A DNA stretch of 64,000 nucleotides from Neoarius graeffei (Eukaryota > Chordata > Actinopteri > Siluriformes > Ariidae). The stretch covers positions 35,271,335 to 35,335,334 of the forward strand of contig NC_083589.1 in the NCBI RefSeq assembly GCF_027579695.1, in the 5' to 3' direction. A program made the translations under genes and the position numbers. The notes under the pieces are model-generated. The model had not been told where the DNA came from. It did not search any database and was given only the letters and a program-made list of their open reading frames with translations. Of the stretch, positions 12,101 to 21,100 are shown piece after piece. The first letter of the stretch is position 1. Every line of letters begins with the position of its first letter.

Positions 12101-15100
12101 CCTCACAAACACACATATGCAATAATTTGACTCACATGCTGTTTTGCATGGAGGACTCTGACTGCTGAGTGAATAATCTTCAGATTAGGATACTTCTCCT
12201 CCAAGATGCTGGATGGCTGTTCTTCCACATCAAAGTCCTCCAAAGTCTTGGAAACCTTCAGGAAAGATGTTTTACATCCTTATTATGCACATTCAGTGTT
12301 TCTCTGAGGAGAGGTTTGTGTATGGATCCCGAGTATACAAGTAATGCTCTACATACAGTTAAGGTGTTTACCATAATTATTGGTACCCCTTGTAAAGATC
12401 AGTAAAATGGGTTTTTGGGGGGGGGGGGGGGGGGGGAATCCACCTTTTGGTGAAGTAGCTTCATCTCACACTGAAAAAAAAGACAAAAATCCAAACTTGA
12501 AATGAAATAAATTCATTGGGGGAGCTCATGTAAAGAAGAATAGTCTCAGATGCCCTGCTCTGCATCTCCAACCTTATAAAATGCTAGAGGAGAGTCTCAG
12601 TGCTGTTTTACTGGCAAAGGGAGGTTGTACGAAGTATTAAATGCAGGAGTGCCACTAAAAGTGGCACGTGTTTTTGGTGAAAATAATTATTTCTTTATGA
12701 GGGATTTGTTTTTCCCCTAAATAGATTTATTTCAGGGCGGCAAGGTGGTGTAGTGGTTAGCGCTGTCGCCTCACAGCAAGAAGGTCCGGGTTCGAGCCCC
12801 GTGGCCGGCGAGGGCCTTTCTGTGCGGAGTTTGCCTGTTCTCCCCGTGGGTTTCCTCCGGGTGTTCCGGTTTCCCCCACAGTCCAAAGACTTGCAGGTTA
12901 GGTTAACTGGTGACTCTAAATTGAGCGTAGGTGTGAATGTGAATGGTTGTCTGTGTCTATGTGTCAGCCCTGTGATGACCTGGCGACTTGTCCAGGGTGT
13001 ACCCCGCCTTTCACCCGTAGTCAGCTGGGATAGGCTCCAGCTTGCCTGCGACCCTGTAGAACAGGATAAAGCGGCTAGAGATAATGAGATGAGAAATTTA
13101 TTTCAATTCAAGGTAGGATTTAACCTCATTTTCAGTGTGAGATGAAACAACTTCACCAGAAGGTGTATTTTTTATCTTTACAAGGGGTGCCAATAATTGT
13201 GGAGGGAACTGTTAATTACTGACTTTGTTTATTATTGATTATAATGGATCACATATTATAAACATGATAAAGGCCAATCTGCCTTTTAGATGTGCATCAT
13301 CTGGTAATATTTGATACACTAAAATGACAGAAGACTAAAATTGATAGATGTCAGATTTAGTAGTTACACAAAGGTTTTTTTTTTTTGCACCATAGCTTTA
13401 CTGTAATGTGCGCTTCATTATTCAGTCAGTCATTTTTAAAAATATTTACGGTCATGGGTGAGAGGTTTTTTTTTTAATGCCATGTCAGCACCTGAGAGGC
13501 ATCTCACGGCAAAAACATTTTTAGCAGATATTACAATTACTTTATAAATAAGTAATCAAAACAAATAAAATTCCATAAAATATTTAAAAAATAAAACAAA
13601 TGAATAAAATCACTAAATGAGGTGCTTTGAAAACACTTTTGGTGGTGGCACCTTCTTAAAAACATCATCCAAGGCATTTTGCGAGTAAAAAAAAAAAAAG
13701 TTCTCTTGTGCCATTTAGCGCAGGGCAACAAAGTCTAAAATATACTTGCAGTTAATTTCATTTCAGTTTTAAACATAAAGCACTCAGGCATAGCGTTTTT
13801 GATCAAGCATTTATTTTACTCCCCAATGGAAAGTGTAGCCCATAATCAACATATGAACCTGAATGAAGCTTTAATTTTTTGGACAAAATCCCACCAACAG
13901 TTGCTGAATGACACGAACAAATAGATAAAGCTTATTGATCAGTTATTGTTAGACATTTTTAAATCACTGAAAATATATCTGCCATGTCCAACGGTGATAT
14001 GTAATACGCTGCATGGTCAATCCGAGGTGTCAGTTGCACCATATGTTTCAACCGTCCTAATGTCATTAGTATTAGTTCACTTACTGTACAAAACCTGGGT
14101 TTAAAACTTTGACTCAGTTTGAAGTAACAGATTCATTTTGCTTAAATAGTTCTTTACCGTCCATGTGAATGAGAGTTACCATCACCAGTAACGTATTGAG
14201 GTTTCACCTTAAAACTAATGGCTGATTATTCCATTGTTATACAAAAATGCACAGTACTATTATTAGTTATTTGGGACTTACAGTGAAACTAAGAGGAAAG
14301 CTATGCATGTCACATGAATTTGAAGAGTTGAGGTTGACATGAAGTTAATTCCAGCTTGGTTTTTCACAGTGGCGTAGTGGTTAGTGCTGTCGCGTCACAG
14401 CAAGAAAGGTCCGGGTTCAAACCTCAAGGCTGACGAGGGCCTTTCTGTGTAGAGTTTGCATGTTCTCCCAGTGTCTGCATGGGCTTCCCCCCACAGTTAG
14501 GTTAAAGTGCATATCCTGGACCAGTTTTGTTTTTTTAATATGAAAGTATGTCTCTTTACACACTCATCCAGAAGGGTAATTTTGCACAAGGCCATGTCGA
14601 CAGCAGAAAAAAATAAAATAAAAACGCATCTGGAAAAATCCCAAGGGAGTCTGGAGCCAGATTCGTGACGTTACCTGCAGAAGCGCCAGCAGGCTGCACG
14701 AGCTTTGCACGGTTTCAGTGCACAGCCTGTGTAGACCAAGCGCTCCCATTTCTCTCTCATTGTCCGGTCTTTTGGAAAACGATGAGTACTAATCTCAAGA
14801 TTGGTGTTGCTACACCCTCCTACGATACATCTGTTAACCATTTTAATAATTATGCGATAACATTGAAGAAATTTGCAGAAAACCACCAGGTCGTTTTCTC
14901 ATAAACAAACCAGCGCTGACGTAGGATTCAGAGGGAGACGTCCCACACACGACATCACGAAAATCAATGTTTGCCAGGAAATCCAAATACCAAGTTTTTT
15001 CAGAGGCGGACCAATTCACCTCAAATGGCTTGATTTCAACTGAATTTTTCTGGTTTTGCTCAAGGTAAAAAAAATTGCACAAAATGCAAAATGTGACAGA

Positions 15101-17688
15101 TATTTGACCAAAGTTTAATATAAAATAGGAGAATTACATTGATCTTGCTCCTGAATTTACCTGTGATATGCACTTTAACTGGCTACTCTAAACTGTCCAT
15201 AGGTGTGGATGGTCGGGAGGATAAAACCTCAATAGAGGATGTGCAGTCACGTGACCCGCACGTGTGTACTCCGCCCACTCCGCCATATTGGATGGCATCA
15301 GGATTGTTTACCTTGCGCGAGCGTAATGGATCCAGGCAGTAATCCCCAAGAAAATTCGGAAAATACCCCATCTACATCGCGCGATTACTTGTCTAAGTTT
15401 GTTCAGCATCTTGAAGGTGACGTGAGGCAGCGTTACGTGGAAAAGTGTTCCAGGTTGGGGATTGCAGATCCGTACAACTTGCTGCAATCCTTGTTCAGGG
15501 AAATTCGGAGCTGCGGTGCCGGCGATTTGCCCGACCTGGCCTACCACGACATTTACAATTTTCTCGTTAATCGTGAATCGTGTTACACTGGCAAAGCCCT
15601 CAAAGCTTACAAGAGCCTGGAAGCTTATAAATATTTTGTTGCGGGATGGGCATCCCAGCTATACCTCTGGAAGGTCCCGAAGAAGAATGTCTACTTGATA
15701 ACCTCACAGGTAAGTGGCATTAAGACGTTTATCATAAAGAGACTATGCAGGACGTTTTATCTTAAGAATGTTCGTAATCTAAACTCAGTTCCAGATAATG
15801 ACAGGGTTGTAAATATGTATGTTTTTGTCTGAAAAACAGTAACTCAGAAAGCTGCGCACGTTTGCGCGGAAGCTGCGCAAATGTGCGCAGCTCTCTGATT
15901 AACTGCCTTCTCATACTAATACTTCCTATTTTTCATGGACTGTAACAGCATTTGCTTATTTAGTAATTTTAATACAGAATTTACTCTGACAAAATTATGC
16001 AGACACTCGAACGCCCCCCCCCCAAAAAAAAGAAAAAAATCGGATCTGCGCGATTCAGCCGTGAAAAAGGCGCATCCGCCGTTTGCATCCCTGTTTAAAC
16101 TCATAGGTAAACCGACTTTAACCGGCTAATGAGGCTCGGTGGTCGGTCAAGATTTTTTTTTAGTTTTCGCCATCCCTACTATGCCTTTCACAGGCATATA
16201 TGAGCCAAAAAGATAAAACATTGTCATAGACTAGGCCAGGGTAGTAGGGCTAGGCATAGCCATTTTAAACGTTAGAGACTGTCTAGTTTCTAAGTATGCA
16301 GTTATCATTCAATCCGAAAAGTTAACTTAACAGATGTACTAGGAGTATTGAATTAGAAGATTACACCTACCTGATATGAAGTGTTCACTACAAATTCGGC
16401 TGGTAGAACTGGGGTTCCAGTTTTCTCTTCGCACAGTGGACACCCATTTTGCGCGTCTCTCCGCGTCTGCGGGGAATCTATAAAATGACAGGCCCTCCTT
16501 TTGGCCCTGTCTATTCTCATCTCATCTCATTATCTCTAGCCGCTTTATCCTTCTACAGGGTCGCAGGCAAGCTGGAGCCTATCCCAGCTGACTATGGGCG
16601 AAAGGCGGGGTACACCCTGGACAAGTCGCCAGGTCATCACAGGGCTGACACATAGACACAGACAACCATTCACACTCACATTCACACCTACGGTCAATTT
16701 AGAGTCACCAGTTAACCTAACCTGCATGTCTTTGGACTGTGGGGGAAACCGGAACACCCGGAGGAAACCCACGCGGAGAACATGCAAACTCCGCACAGAA
16801 AGGCCCTCGCCGGCCCCGGGGCTCGAACCCAGGACCTTCTTGCTGTGAGGCGACAGCGCTAACCACTACACCACTGTGCCGCCGCCCTGTCTATTGGTAC
16901 AACCAAATGCTGAACAAGATATAACCATTCTCGAAAGATCTACTCCCACATACTTGATAATTAGAACGGGTTCATCTAAGTTCTATGCGCGACCTTGCCG
17001 TCCAAAATGGCGGATAAAAACATATCACGTGACGTCACGTGCACGCTCTCTATAATACTCCAGTAGGAAGCAACAGAAAACCACTACTGTAATTCTTCCC
17101 TAGAGACTCTGACAGCTGGTAAAAGCTGTCAGAGTGGCCACGTCACTGCACAGATATGCCAAGAGAGACGTTGTAATCAGTGAAGGATGACCTGCATTGT
17201 GTGACGTGTATCTTGGTTGCTTATGGAAATAAATGTACCTGCAGGGTTACCCCTGACTTGTGAAAAATATCCTCCACCTTTTTCTTATGATAAAGATGAC
17301 AAATACATTCGTCACTGTGACGAGGGCTAGCAATTTTCTCTTTGTCACTGGTGGATTATATTCGTCAATGATGAGCACCAGCGGGAACCCTGTACTTTTC
17401 ATTCTGATTCTGAAAACAGACCTGTCTTAAATTAGTCACAGTCTTCACCAGTGGAGCAGCAGTCAGAAGAGCAACTTCCTCCTTAGGAAACTGGAAGGCC
17501 AGCTGGAGAGGGGAAAAAAGGAGAACACATGAGGCATCGCTGGATGGAAATAAACACAGAGCATAAACAACAGCTCACTGCAAAGCCACAGCCGATAAAT
17601 GTACCTGTTCTGCACAAGTGACCCCTGAAATTCCTCCTCCTACGACCACAAATCTGAAGTGTTTCTCTGCCTGGGAGCTTCCTGCCAT
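423..17688 (-). CDS. pyroxd1: pyroxd1, pyridine nucleotide-disulphide oxidoreductase domain protein 1 (11 coding exons, 3' end outside window)
   Basis: A class I flavoprotein oxidoreductase that binds FAD and a nicotinamide nucleotide; in vertebrates PYROXD1 is nuclear/cytoplasmic, and it protects the tRNA ligase complex from oxidation. Coding exons on the minus strand: 17688-17605, 17502-17422, 12255-12136, 11879-11751, 7157-7084, 6671-6490, 6240-6170, 6058-5956, 4467-4355, 1000-878, 560-423. All have AG acceptors and GT donors, and they join in frame to 1218 nt (406 codons). Visible motifs: FAD site GGGISG at residues 17-22, nucleotide site GNGGIA at 154-159, SATG at 303-306 and YAAGD at 342-346. 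The family is about 500 residues, so roughly 80-90 C-terminal residues lie beyond position 1. The ATG at 17688 is the only start ahead of the FAD motif. Introns are heavily invaded by transposons, but no exon is broken. Confidence 0.95.
878..1000 (-). CDS. pyroxd1: pyroxd1 coding exon 10
   Basis: Residues 320-360, with the FAD-contacting motif DVYAAGDVC. Acceptor TGCAG, donor GTTTGT. It is 123 nt, phase 0. Confidence 0.93.
1001..1398. other. pyroxd1 intron 9, plain segment
   Basis: A-rich intronic sequence between exon 10 and a Harbinger-like element. I see nothing else in it. Confidence 0.5.
1399..2099. mobile_element. PIF/Harbinger-like non-autonomous element
   Basis: Imperfect terminal inverted repeats: left GGGCCCGTTTACACG, right reading CACGGGGACGGTC-type on the other strand and closing GTAAAGTGGGCC. 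They are flanked by the direct duplication TTA (1396-1398 and 2100-2102). TTA/TAA targets are typical of PIF/Harbinger. It is 701 bp in pyroxd1 intron 9 with no convincing gene inside. Confidence 0.75.
2202..2766. mobile_element. MITE with CCGTATTTTCTGGACTATA ends
   Basis: Near-perfect terminal inverted repeats (CCGTATTTTC, GACTATA) with a TA target duplication at 2200-2201 and 2767-2768. Internal sequence repeats the motif GCGGCTTATA several times. TA targeting suggests Tc1/mariner mobilisation. It is nested in Tc1 copy A, so it is younger. Confidence 0.8.
2900..3922 (-). pseudogene. Tc1 transposase pseudogene (copy A)
   Basis: The longest open piece (3707-3429) reads through the second helix-turn-helix linker [21 protein letters not shown] to the first catalytic aspartate in [10 protein letters not shown]. 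The start region near 3922 and the downstream DD34E portion carry stops and shifts. No functional transposase is possible. Confidence 0.8.
4355..4467 (-). CDS. pyroxd1: pyroxd1 coding exon 9
   Basis: Residues 282-319, with [15 protein letters not shown]. Two donors are possible. The downstream one (GTAAGT at 4354) is stronger and keeps the next exon in frame, whereas the upstream GTAACA would cause an immediate stop, so the exon is ended at 4355. Confidence 0.92.
4541..4829. mobile_element. 289-bp MITE with CATGTG-rich interior
   Basis: Perfect-looking inverted ends TCCCTTACAGAAAAA and TTTTTCTGTAAGGGA, with TA duplicated at 4539-4540 and 4830-4831. The interior is built from many CATGTG/CACATG units and could fold extensively. 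It lies in pyroxd1 intron 8, about 75 bp upstream of exon 9. Confidence 0.8.
4832..5955. other. pyroxd1 intron 8, mostly unassigned
   Basis: It contains the hairpin at 5753-5873 and small A-rich runs. Several short open frames are present, but none has a recognisable domain. Confidence 0.5.
5753..5873. repeat. Long inverted repeat (hairpin)
   Basis: Two arms of about 50 bases are inverted copies: left contains TTCCATTCAGCTAGCATGAT, right contains GCTAGCTGAATGGAATAT. The loop is short. It may be the end of a foldback element whose other limit is not visible. Confidence 0.75.
5956..6058 (-). CDS. pyroxd1: pyroxd1 coding exon 8
   Basis: Residues 248-282 ([15 protein letters not shown] onward). 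Acceptor CCCAG, donor GTAATG. Only one reading frame is open. This is the least conserved part of the protein. Confidence 0.88.
6132..6168. repeat. (CA)n microsatellite
   Basis: A dinucleotide run abutting the donor of pyroxd1 exon 7. Confidence 0.9.
6170..6240 (-). CDS. pyroxd1: pyroxd1 coding exon 7
   Basis: Residues 224-247, including [11 protein letters not shown]. Acceptor CACCAG, donor GTGCGT. The exon runs directly into a CA/GT microsatellite in the downstream intron (6132-6168), whose repeat sits against the donor. Confidence 0.9.
6490..6671 (-). CDS. pyroxd1: pyroxd1 coding exon 6
   Basis: Residues 163-224. It contains [20 protein letters not shown], a highly conserved stretch of the family, then a variable basic tail. 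Acceptor CTGTAG, donor GTACAC, and it ends one base into a codon. Confidence 0.93.
7084..7157 (-). CDS. pyroxd1: pyroxd1 coding exon 5
   Basis: Residues 139-163, with the second nucleotide-binding motif [10 protein letters not shown]. It ends after two bases of a valine codon at the strong donor GTAAGT, and the next exon supplies the third base. Confidence 0.92.
7158..7722. other. pyroxd1 intron 4, plain segment
   Basis: Between exon 5 and Tc1 copy B. AT-rich; nothing recognised. Confidence 0.5.
8923..9779 (+). pseudogene. THAP zinc-finger exon, split by a hAT element
   Basis: ATG at 8923 opens [16 protein letters not shown], runs to 8997, is interrupted by the hAT element, and resumes at 9677 in the same frame ([16 protein letters not shown]) through LCSDHFIS to a GT donor at 9780. 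The C2CH ligands (C5, C10, then C-x2-H in LCSDHF), the proline after FYRF and the tryptophan in AKW match the THAP DNA-binding domain. It belongs to the surrounding transposon, not to a host gene. Downstream exons were not found. Confidence 0.85.
8998..9668. mobile_element. Non-autonomous hAT element in the THAP exon
   Basis: 671 bp flanked by the exact 8-bp duplication ACCGGTTT (8990-8997 and 9669-9676). Ends resemble each other as inverted AGTGATG. Its termini are rich in GAGCCGGCTC and GGCTCTTTT units on both sides. The 8-bp target identifies hAT; no transposase remains. Confidence 0.88.
10749..11104 (+). mobile_element. SINE copy 1 (full length)
   Basis: tRNA-like head GGCGGCACGGTGGTGTAGTGG with A-box and B-box (GGTTCGAGCC) elements, a conserved body and a GATAATGAGATGA tail. 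All SINE entries below belong to this family. Open frames on both strands recur in every copy and are not genes. Confidence 0.92.
11243..11610 (-). mobile_element. SINE copy 2 (full length)
   Basis: Minus orientation, with a CATCCATCC-type tail rather than the TCATC type. Possible short duplication GTACAT at both ends. Confidence 0.9.
11751..11879 (-). CDS. pyroxd1: pyroxd1 coding exon 4
   Basis: Residues 96-138, including [16 protein letters not shown] and the end GIRDTDSAQ. The acceptor is GTAG and the donor GTACTG. It is 129 nt, phase 0. Confidence 0.93.
11933..12016 (-). mobile_element. SINE copy 3 (5'-truncated)
   Basis: Only the tail-side 84 bases are present, yet it is flanked by the perfect 12-base duplication GCTTTGGATATT (11921-11932, 12017-12028). 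It is therefore a genuine truncated insertion. It lies between pyroxd1 exons 3 and 4. Confidence 0.9.
12136..12255 (-). CDS. pyroxd1: pyroxd1 coding exon 3
   Basis: Residues 56-95, with [16 protein letters not shown] near the start. It ends with donor GTGAGT. It is 120 nt, phase 0. The acceptor (CTGAAG) has a weaker pyrimidine tract than the others, but the frame and family alignment support it. Intron 2 upstream is over 5 kb because of inserted elements. Confidence 0.92.
12417..12436. repeat. G20 homopolymer
   Basis: Twenty consecutive G residues. This is prone to sequencing error and to quadruplex-like structure. Confidence 0.9.
12735..13095 (+). mobile_element. SINE copy 4
   Basis: Full length with target duplication ATTTATTTCA at 12725-12734 and 13096-13105. 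Inserted in the Tc1-type element around it. Confidence 0.92.
13213..14369. other. pyroxd1 intron 2, plain segment
   Basis: AT-rich intronic DNA with T runs at 13376 and 13466 and an A12 run near 13687. Nothing recognised. Confidence 0.5.
14506..15174. mobile_element. Kolobok-like element (TTAA target) with THAP exon
   Basis: Inverted ends AGTGCATATC with TTAA duplicated (14502-14505, 15175-15178), inserted exactly at the TTAA of a SINE. TTAA targets and THAP proteins are known from the Kolobok superfamily; piggyBac also uses TTAA but has no THAP domain. 669 bp, internally deleted. Confidence 0.78.
14675..14841 (-). pseudogene. THAP zinc-finger exon of the TTAA element
   Basis: ATG at 14841 opens [17 protein letters not shown], followed by [19 protein letters not shown]. 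Cysteines 5 and 10, the FPKD proline and the tryptophan fit the N-terminal half of THAP. The exon ends at a CAG/GTAACG donor, before the C-x2-H half. No further exon is found, so it is a remnant. Confidence 0.75.
15326..15709 (+). pseudogene. First exon of the second transposon gene (YqaJ-protein-like N-terminus)
   Basis: ATG at 15326, 128 codons, ending CAG at a perfect GTAAGT donor. The protein begins [16 protein letters not shown] and contains [16 protein letters not shown] and [18 protein letters not shown]. Segments like the last are found ahead of SWIM/YqaJ regions in repeated fish proteins, by my recollection. No nuclease motif lies in this exon and no second exon is identified. Reading frame intact. 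Confidence 0.6.
16371..16928 (-). pseudogene. THAP zinc-finger exon, split by a SINE
   Basis: ATG at 16928 opens [16 protein letters not shown]. After the SINE and one copy of its target duplication the frame continues [19 protein letters not shown] through RICSEHFIS to a donor at 16370. All C2CH ligands and the core proline and tryptophan are present. It is closely similar in layout to the THAP exon at 8923. Confidence 0.88.
16516..16883 (-). mobile_element. SINE copy 6, inserted in a THAP exon
   Basis: Full length, flanked by the perfect 12-base duplication GCCCTGTCTATT (16504-16515 and 16884-16895), which is THAP coding sequence. The open THAP frame on both sides suggests a fairly young insertion. 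Confidence 0.93.
17054..17421. other. pyroxd1 intron 2, plain segment
   Basis: Between the two-gene element and exon 2. Nothing recognised. Confidence 0.5.
17422..17502 (-). CDS. pyroxd1: pyroxd1 coding exon 2
   Basis: Residues 29-55 ([17 protein letters not shown] onward to TNLRQ). The acceptor CTCCAG precedes it and the donor GTCTGT follows. It is 81 nt, phase 0 at both ends. Confidence 0.92.
17605..17688 (-). CDS. pyroxd1: pyroxd1 coding exon 1
   Basis: Residues 1-28, starting at the ATG complementary to 17686-17688. It holds the dinucleotide-binding segment [15 protein letters not shown]. It ends CAG followed by the donor GTACAT, in phase 0. Confidence 0.93.
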
Positions 17689-18393
17689 AGCACTCAACTC
17701 CACCTACACACACACCATATAACCTTCCAGCCAAAACATGTTCTTCATCAGAAACTGACTTCTGTTTTGTGTTTATGTCCCCAAATACAAGCTCATACTT
17801 CAGAATGCCCATGTTATTATAACTAATGGCTTAAAAATAAACCTGTTTATAATAATCTACTTCATTCACTTAAACACGATTATTTGCATTTTACAAAAAT
17901 ATGTATGTATATAAACTACACACGCACAACTACTTATGTTTTCTGTTCAATATATAAATATTAAAACTGAAATCCGTGTCCTAGTCTTACATCTTTGTTA
18001 CTTTTCTTTAATACAGCTTGAACAAACTTACTTTTTTGTGTTCACCGAGCTGTGTGATGAATAAAGGCACTTATTGACCATCACAGAGCGCATGCGTTAA
18101 ACCCTGACTACAGTGAGAGCTGAAGAATGAGATTAAAACCCCAAACAGCTCGGACACGGGGTGTAAAAGCTGCTACCTTATACCCTATTTAGTGCACTTA
18201 TATATGCGGGAGTCATTGAGACCGAAACAGGAATATCACTCTCCGCATTTCCTAAACAGCCATGAGTTCCGGCTCTTTACATCAGCTCACTACGGCAGCC
18301 GACGAGGCTCAAGAAGTGAACGATGCATTTTTAAATTGAGTTTTGAACTGCAAACTTTTTTTTTTACGATTTTAAAATAGTATGTACAGAAAA
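17689..18393. promoter_or_regulatory. 5' flank of pyroxd1
   Basis: This must hold the 5' UTR and promoter if no distant noncoding exon exists. No TATA box or CpG-dense stretch stands out. The region is otherwise featureless. Confidence 0.35.
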
Positions 18394-18468
18394 CAGCCCA
18401 TAGCATATTAGCTATACATTTTTTAATTATTAATATAAACATAAATATAGCATCATAGAATATATGTC

Positions 18469-18469
<1 letters not shown>

Positions 18470-18550
<81 letters not shown>

Positions 18551-18557
18551 TACATAC
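18470..18557. repeat. (GT)n(TA)n(CA)n compound microsatellite
   Basis: Compound run ending in CATA units. Further TA or GT runs in the array: 18670-18702, 18810-18862, 20571-20652, 21025-21095 and 24477-24567. Confidence 0.9.
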
Positions 18558-18666
18558 ATACATACATACACATAGACATATATATTATAATAGACATAGC
18601 ATATTAGCTATACATTTTTAAAATAAAATTATTAATATAAACATAAATATAGCATAATAGAATATA

Positions 18667-18703
<37 letters not shown>

Positions 18704-18805
18704 ACACACGAGCATATATTATATTATATATTATAACAGACATAGCATATTAGCTATACATTTTTAAAATAAAATTATTAATATAAACATAAATATAGCA
18801 TTATA

Positions 18806-18861
<56 letters not shown>

Positions 18862-18863
<2 letters not shown>

Positions 18864-20465
18864 CCCCAATTCCAAAAAAGTTGGGACAAAGTGCAAATTG
18901 TAAATAAAAACGGAATGCAATAATTTACAAATCTCAATAACTGATATTGTATTCACAATAGAACACAGACAACATATCAAATGTCAAAAGTGAGACATTT
19001 TGAAATTTCATGCCAAATATTGGCTCATTTGAAAATTCATGACAGCAACACATCTCAAAAAAGTTGGGACAGGGGCAATAAGAGGCTGGAAAAGTTAAAG
19101 GTTCAAAAAAGGAACAGCTGGAGGACCAAACTGCAACTCATTAGGTCAATTGGCAATAGGTCATTAACATGACTGGGTATAAAAAGAGCATCTTGGAGTG
19201 GCAGCGGCTCTCAGAAGTAAAGATGGGAAGAGGATCACCAATCCCCCTAATTCTGCACCGACAAATAGTGGCGCAATATCAGAAAGGAGTTCGACAGTGT
19301 AAAATTGCAAAGAGTTTGAATATATCATCATCTACAGTGAATAATATCATCAAAAGATTCAGAGAATCTGGAAGAATCTCTGTGTGTAAGGGTCAAGGCT
19401 GGAAAACCATACTGGGTGCCCGTGATCTTCGGGCCCTTAGACGGCACTGCATCACATACAGGCATGCTTTTGTATTGGAAATCACAAAATGGGCTCAGGA
19501 ATATTTCCAGAGAACATTATCTGTGAACACAATTCACCGTGCCATCCGCTGTTGCCAGCTAAAACTCTATAGTTCAAAGAAGAAGCTGTATCTAAACATG
19601 ATCCAGAAGTGCAGACGTCTTCTCTGGGCCAAGGCTCATTTAAAATGGACTGTGGCAAAGTGGAAAACTGTTCTGTGGTCAGCCGAATCAAAATTTGAAG
19701 TTCTTTATGGAAATCAGGGATGCCGTGTCATTTGGACTAAAGAGGAGAAGAACGACCCAAGTTGTTATCAGCACTCAGTTCAGAAGCCTGCATCTCTGAT
19801 GGTATGGGGTTGCATTAGTGCATGTGGCATGGGCAGCTTACACATCTGGAAAGACAGCATCGATGCTGAAAGGTATATCCAGGTTCTAGAGCAACATATG
19901 CGCCCATCCAGATGACGTCTCTTTCAGGGAAGGCCTTGCATTTTCCAACATGACAATGCCAAACCACATACTGGATCAATTACAGCATCATGGCTGCGTA
20001 GAAGAAGGGTCCGGGTACTGAACTGGCCAGCCTGCAGTCCAGATCTTTCACCTATAGAAAACATTTGGCGCATCATAAAACGGAAGATATGACAAAAAAG
20101 ACCTAAAACAGTTGAGCAACTAGAATCCTACATTAGACAAGAATGGGTTAACATTCCTATCCCTAAACTTGAGCAACTTGTCTCCTCAGTCCCCAGACGT
20201 TTACAGAATGTTGTAAAGAGAAAAGGGGATGTCTCACAATGGTAAACATGGCCTTGTCCCAACTTTTTTGAGATGTGTTGTTGTCATGAAATTTAAAATC
20301 ACCTAATTTTTCTCTTTAAATGATACATTTTCTCAGTTTAAACATTTGATATGTCATCTATGTTCTATTCTGAATAAAATATGGAGTTTTGAAAATTCCA
20401 CATCATTGCATTCCGTTTTTATTTACAGTTTGTACTTTGTCCCAACTTTTTTGGAATCGGGGTTG
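18862..20465 (+). mobile_element. Tc1-type transposon (copy C)
   Basis: Inverted ends ACCCCAATTCCAAAAAAGTT and its complement, inserted in a TA run (TA 20466-20467 at the right). The structure is full length with a plus-strand transposase gene. Confidence 0.92.
19223..20245 (+). pseudogene. Tc1 transposase with two in-frame TGA stops (copy C)
   Basis: 341 codons from MGRGSPIPLILHRQIV to SQW, without frameshift. It has a helix-turn-helix ([18 protein letters not shown]), first catalytic D at WSAESK (where D is replaced by A), second D at FQHDNAKPHT and E at LSPIENIW. Stops are TGA at 19913 and 20090; both look like CGA to TGA changes at CpG. The missing first aspartate is a further defect. 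Confidence 0.9.
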
Positions 20466-20585
20466 TATATAAACACACACACGGGCATATATTATATATT
20501 ATAACAGACATAGCATATTAGCTATGCATTTTTAAAATAAAATTATTAATATAAACATAGCATCATTTTATATATATATATATAC

Positions 20586-20633
<48 letters not shown>

Positions 20634-20652
20634 CATATATATATATATATAT

Positions 20653-21017
20653 CTCATCTCATCTCATTATCTCTAGCCGCTTTATCCTGTTCTACAGGGT
20701 CGCAGGCAAGCTGGAGCCTATCCCAGCTGACTACAGGCGAAAGGCGGGGTACACCCTGGACAAGTCGCCAGATCATCACAGGGCTGACACATAGACAACC
20801 ATTCACACTCGCACCTACGGTCAATTTAGAGTCACCAGTCAATCTAATCTGCATGCCTTTGAACTGTGGGGGAAACCGGAGCACCCGGAGGAAACCCACG
20901 TGGACATGGGGAGAACAGGCAAACTCTGCACAGAAAGGCCCTCGCCAGCCACGGGGCTCGAACTCGGACCTTCTTACTGTGAGGCGACAGCACTAACCAC
21001 TACACCACCGTGCCGCC
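20653..21017 (-). mobile_element. SINE copy 7
   Basis: Full length, in the AT array between Tc1 copies C and D. TCATC-type tail joined to a TA run. Confidence 0.9.
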
Positions 21018-21025
21018 ACATCATA

Positions 21026-21100
<75 letters not shown>

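Larger units (their letters stand above)
12356..13212. mobile_element. Tc1-type terminal-repeat element with SINE inside
   Basis: Long inverted ends: left ATAATTATTGGTACCCCTTG, right CAAGGGGTGCCAATAATTGT, extending inward to matching TCTCACACTGAAAA/TTTTCAGTGTGAGA. No transposase is visible; the interior is mostly SINE copy 4. Intron 2 of pyroxd1. Confidence 0.75.
14370..15220 (+). mobile_element. SINE copy 5, split by a TTAA-target element
   Basis: SINE body from about 14370 to 14505. It resumes at 15175 with CTGGCTACTCTAAACTG, the usual continuation after GTTAGGTTAA. It is diverged and lacks part of the centre. Confidence 0.8.
15234..17051. mobile_element. Two-gene ISL2EU-like element
   Basis: Related ends (AGAGGATGTGCA at left, inverted AGAGAGCGTGCACG at right) with GTCACGTGAC just inside each. 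AT is duplicated at 15232-15233 and 17052-17053. It encodes one exon on the plus strand starting at the left end and a THAP exon on the minus strand starting at the right end, so the two genes converge. ISL2EU elements have two genes, one with a YqaJ-type nuclease; assignment here is inference. The centre appears deleted and a SINE splits the THAP exon. Confidence 0.72.

Noticed and set aside
17483..17812. 109-codon minus-strand frame over pyroxd1 exons 1-2
   Set aside because: It reads through an intron in a different phase; the spliced pyroxd1 frame explains the coding signal.
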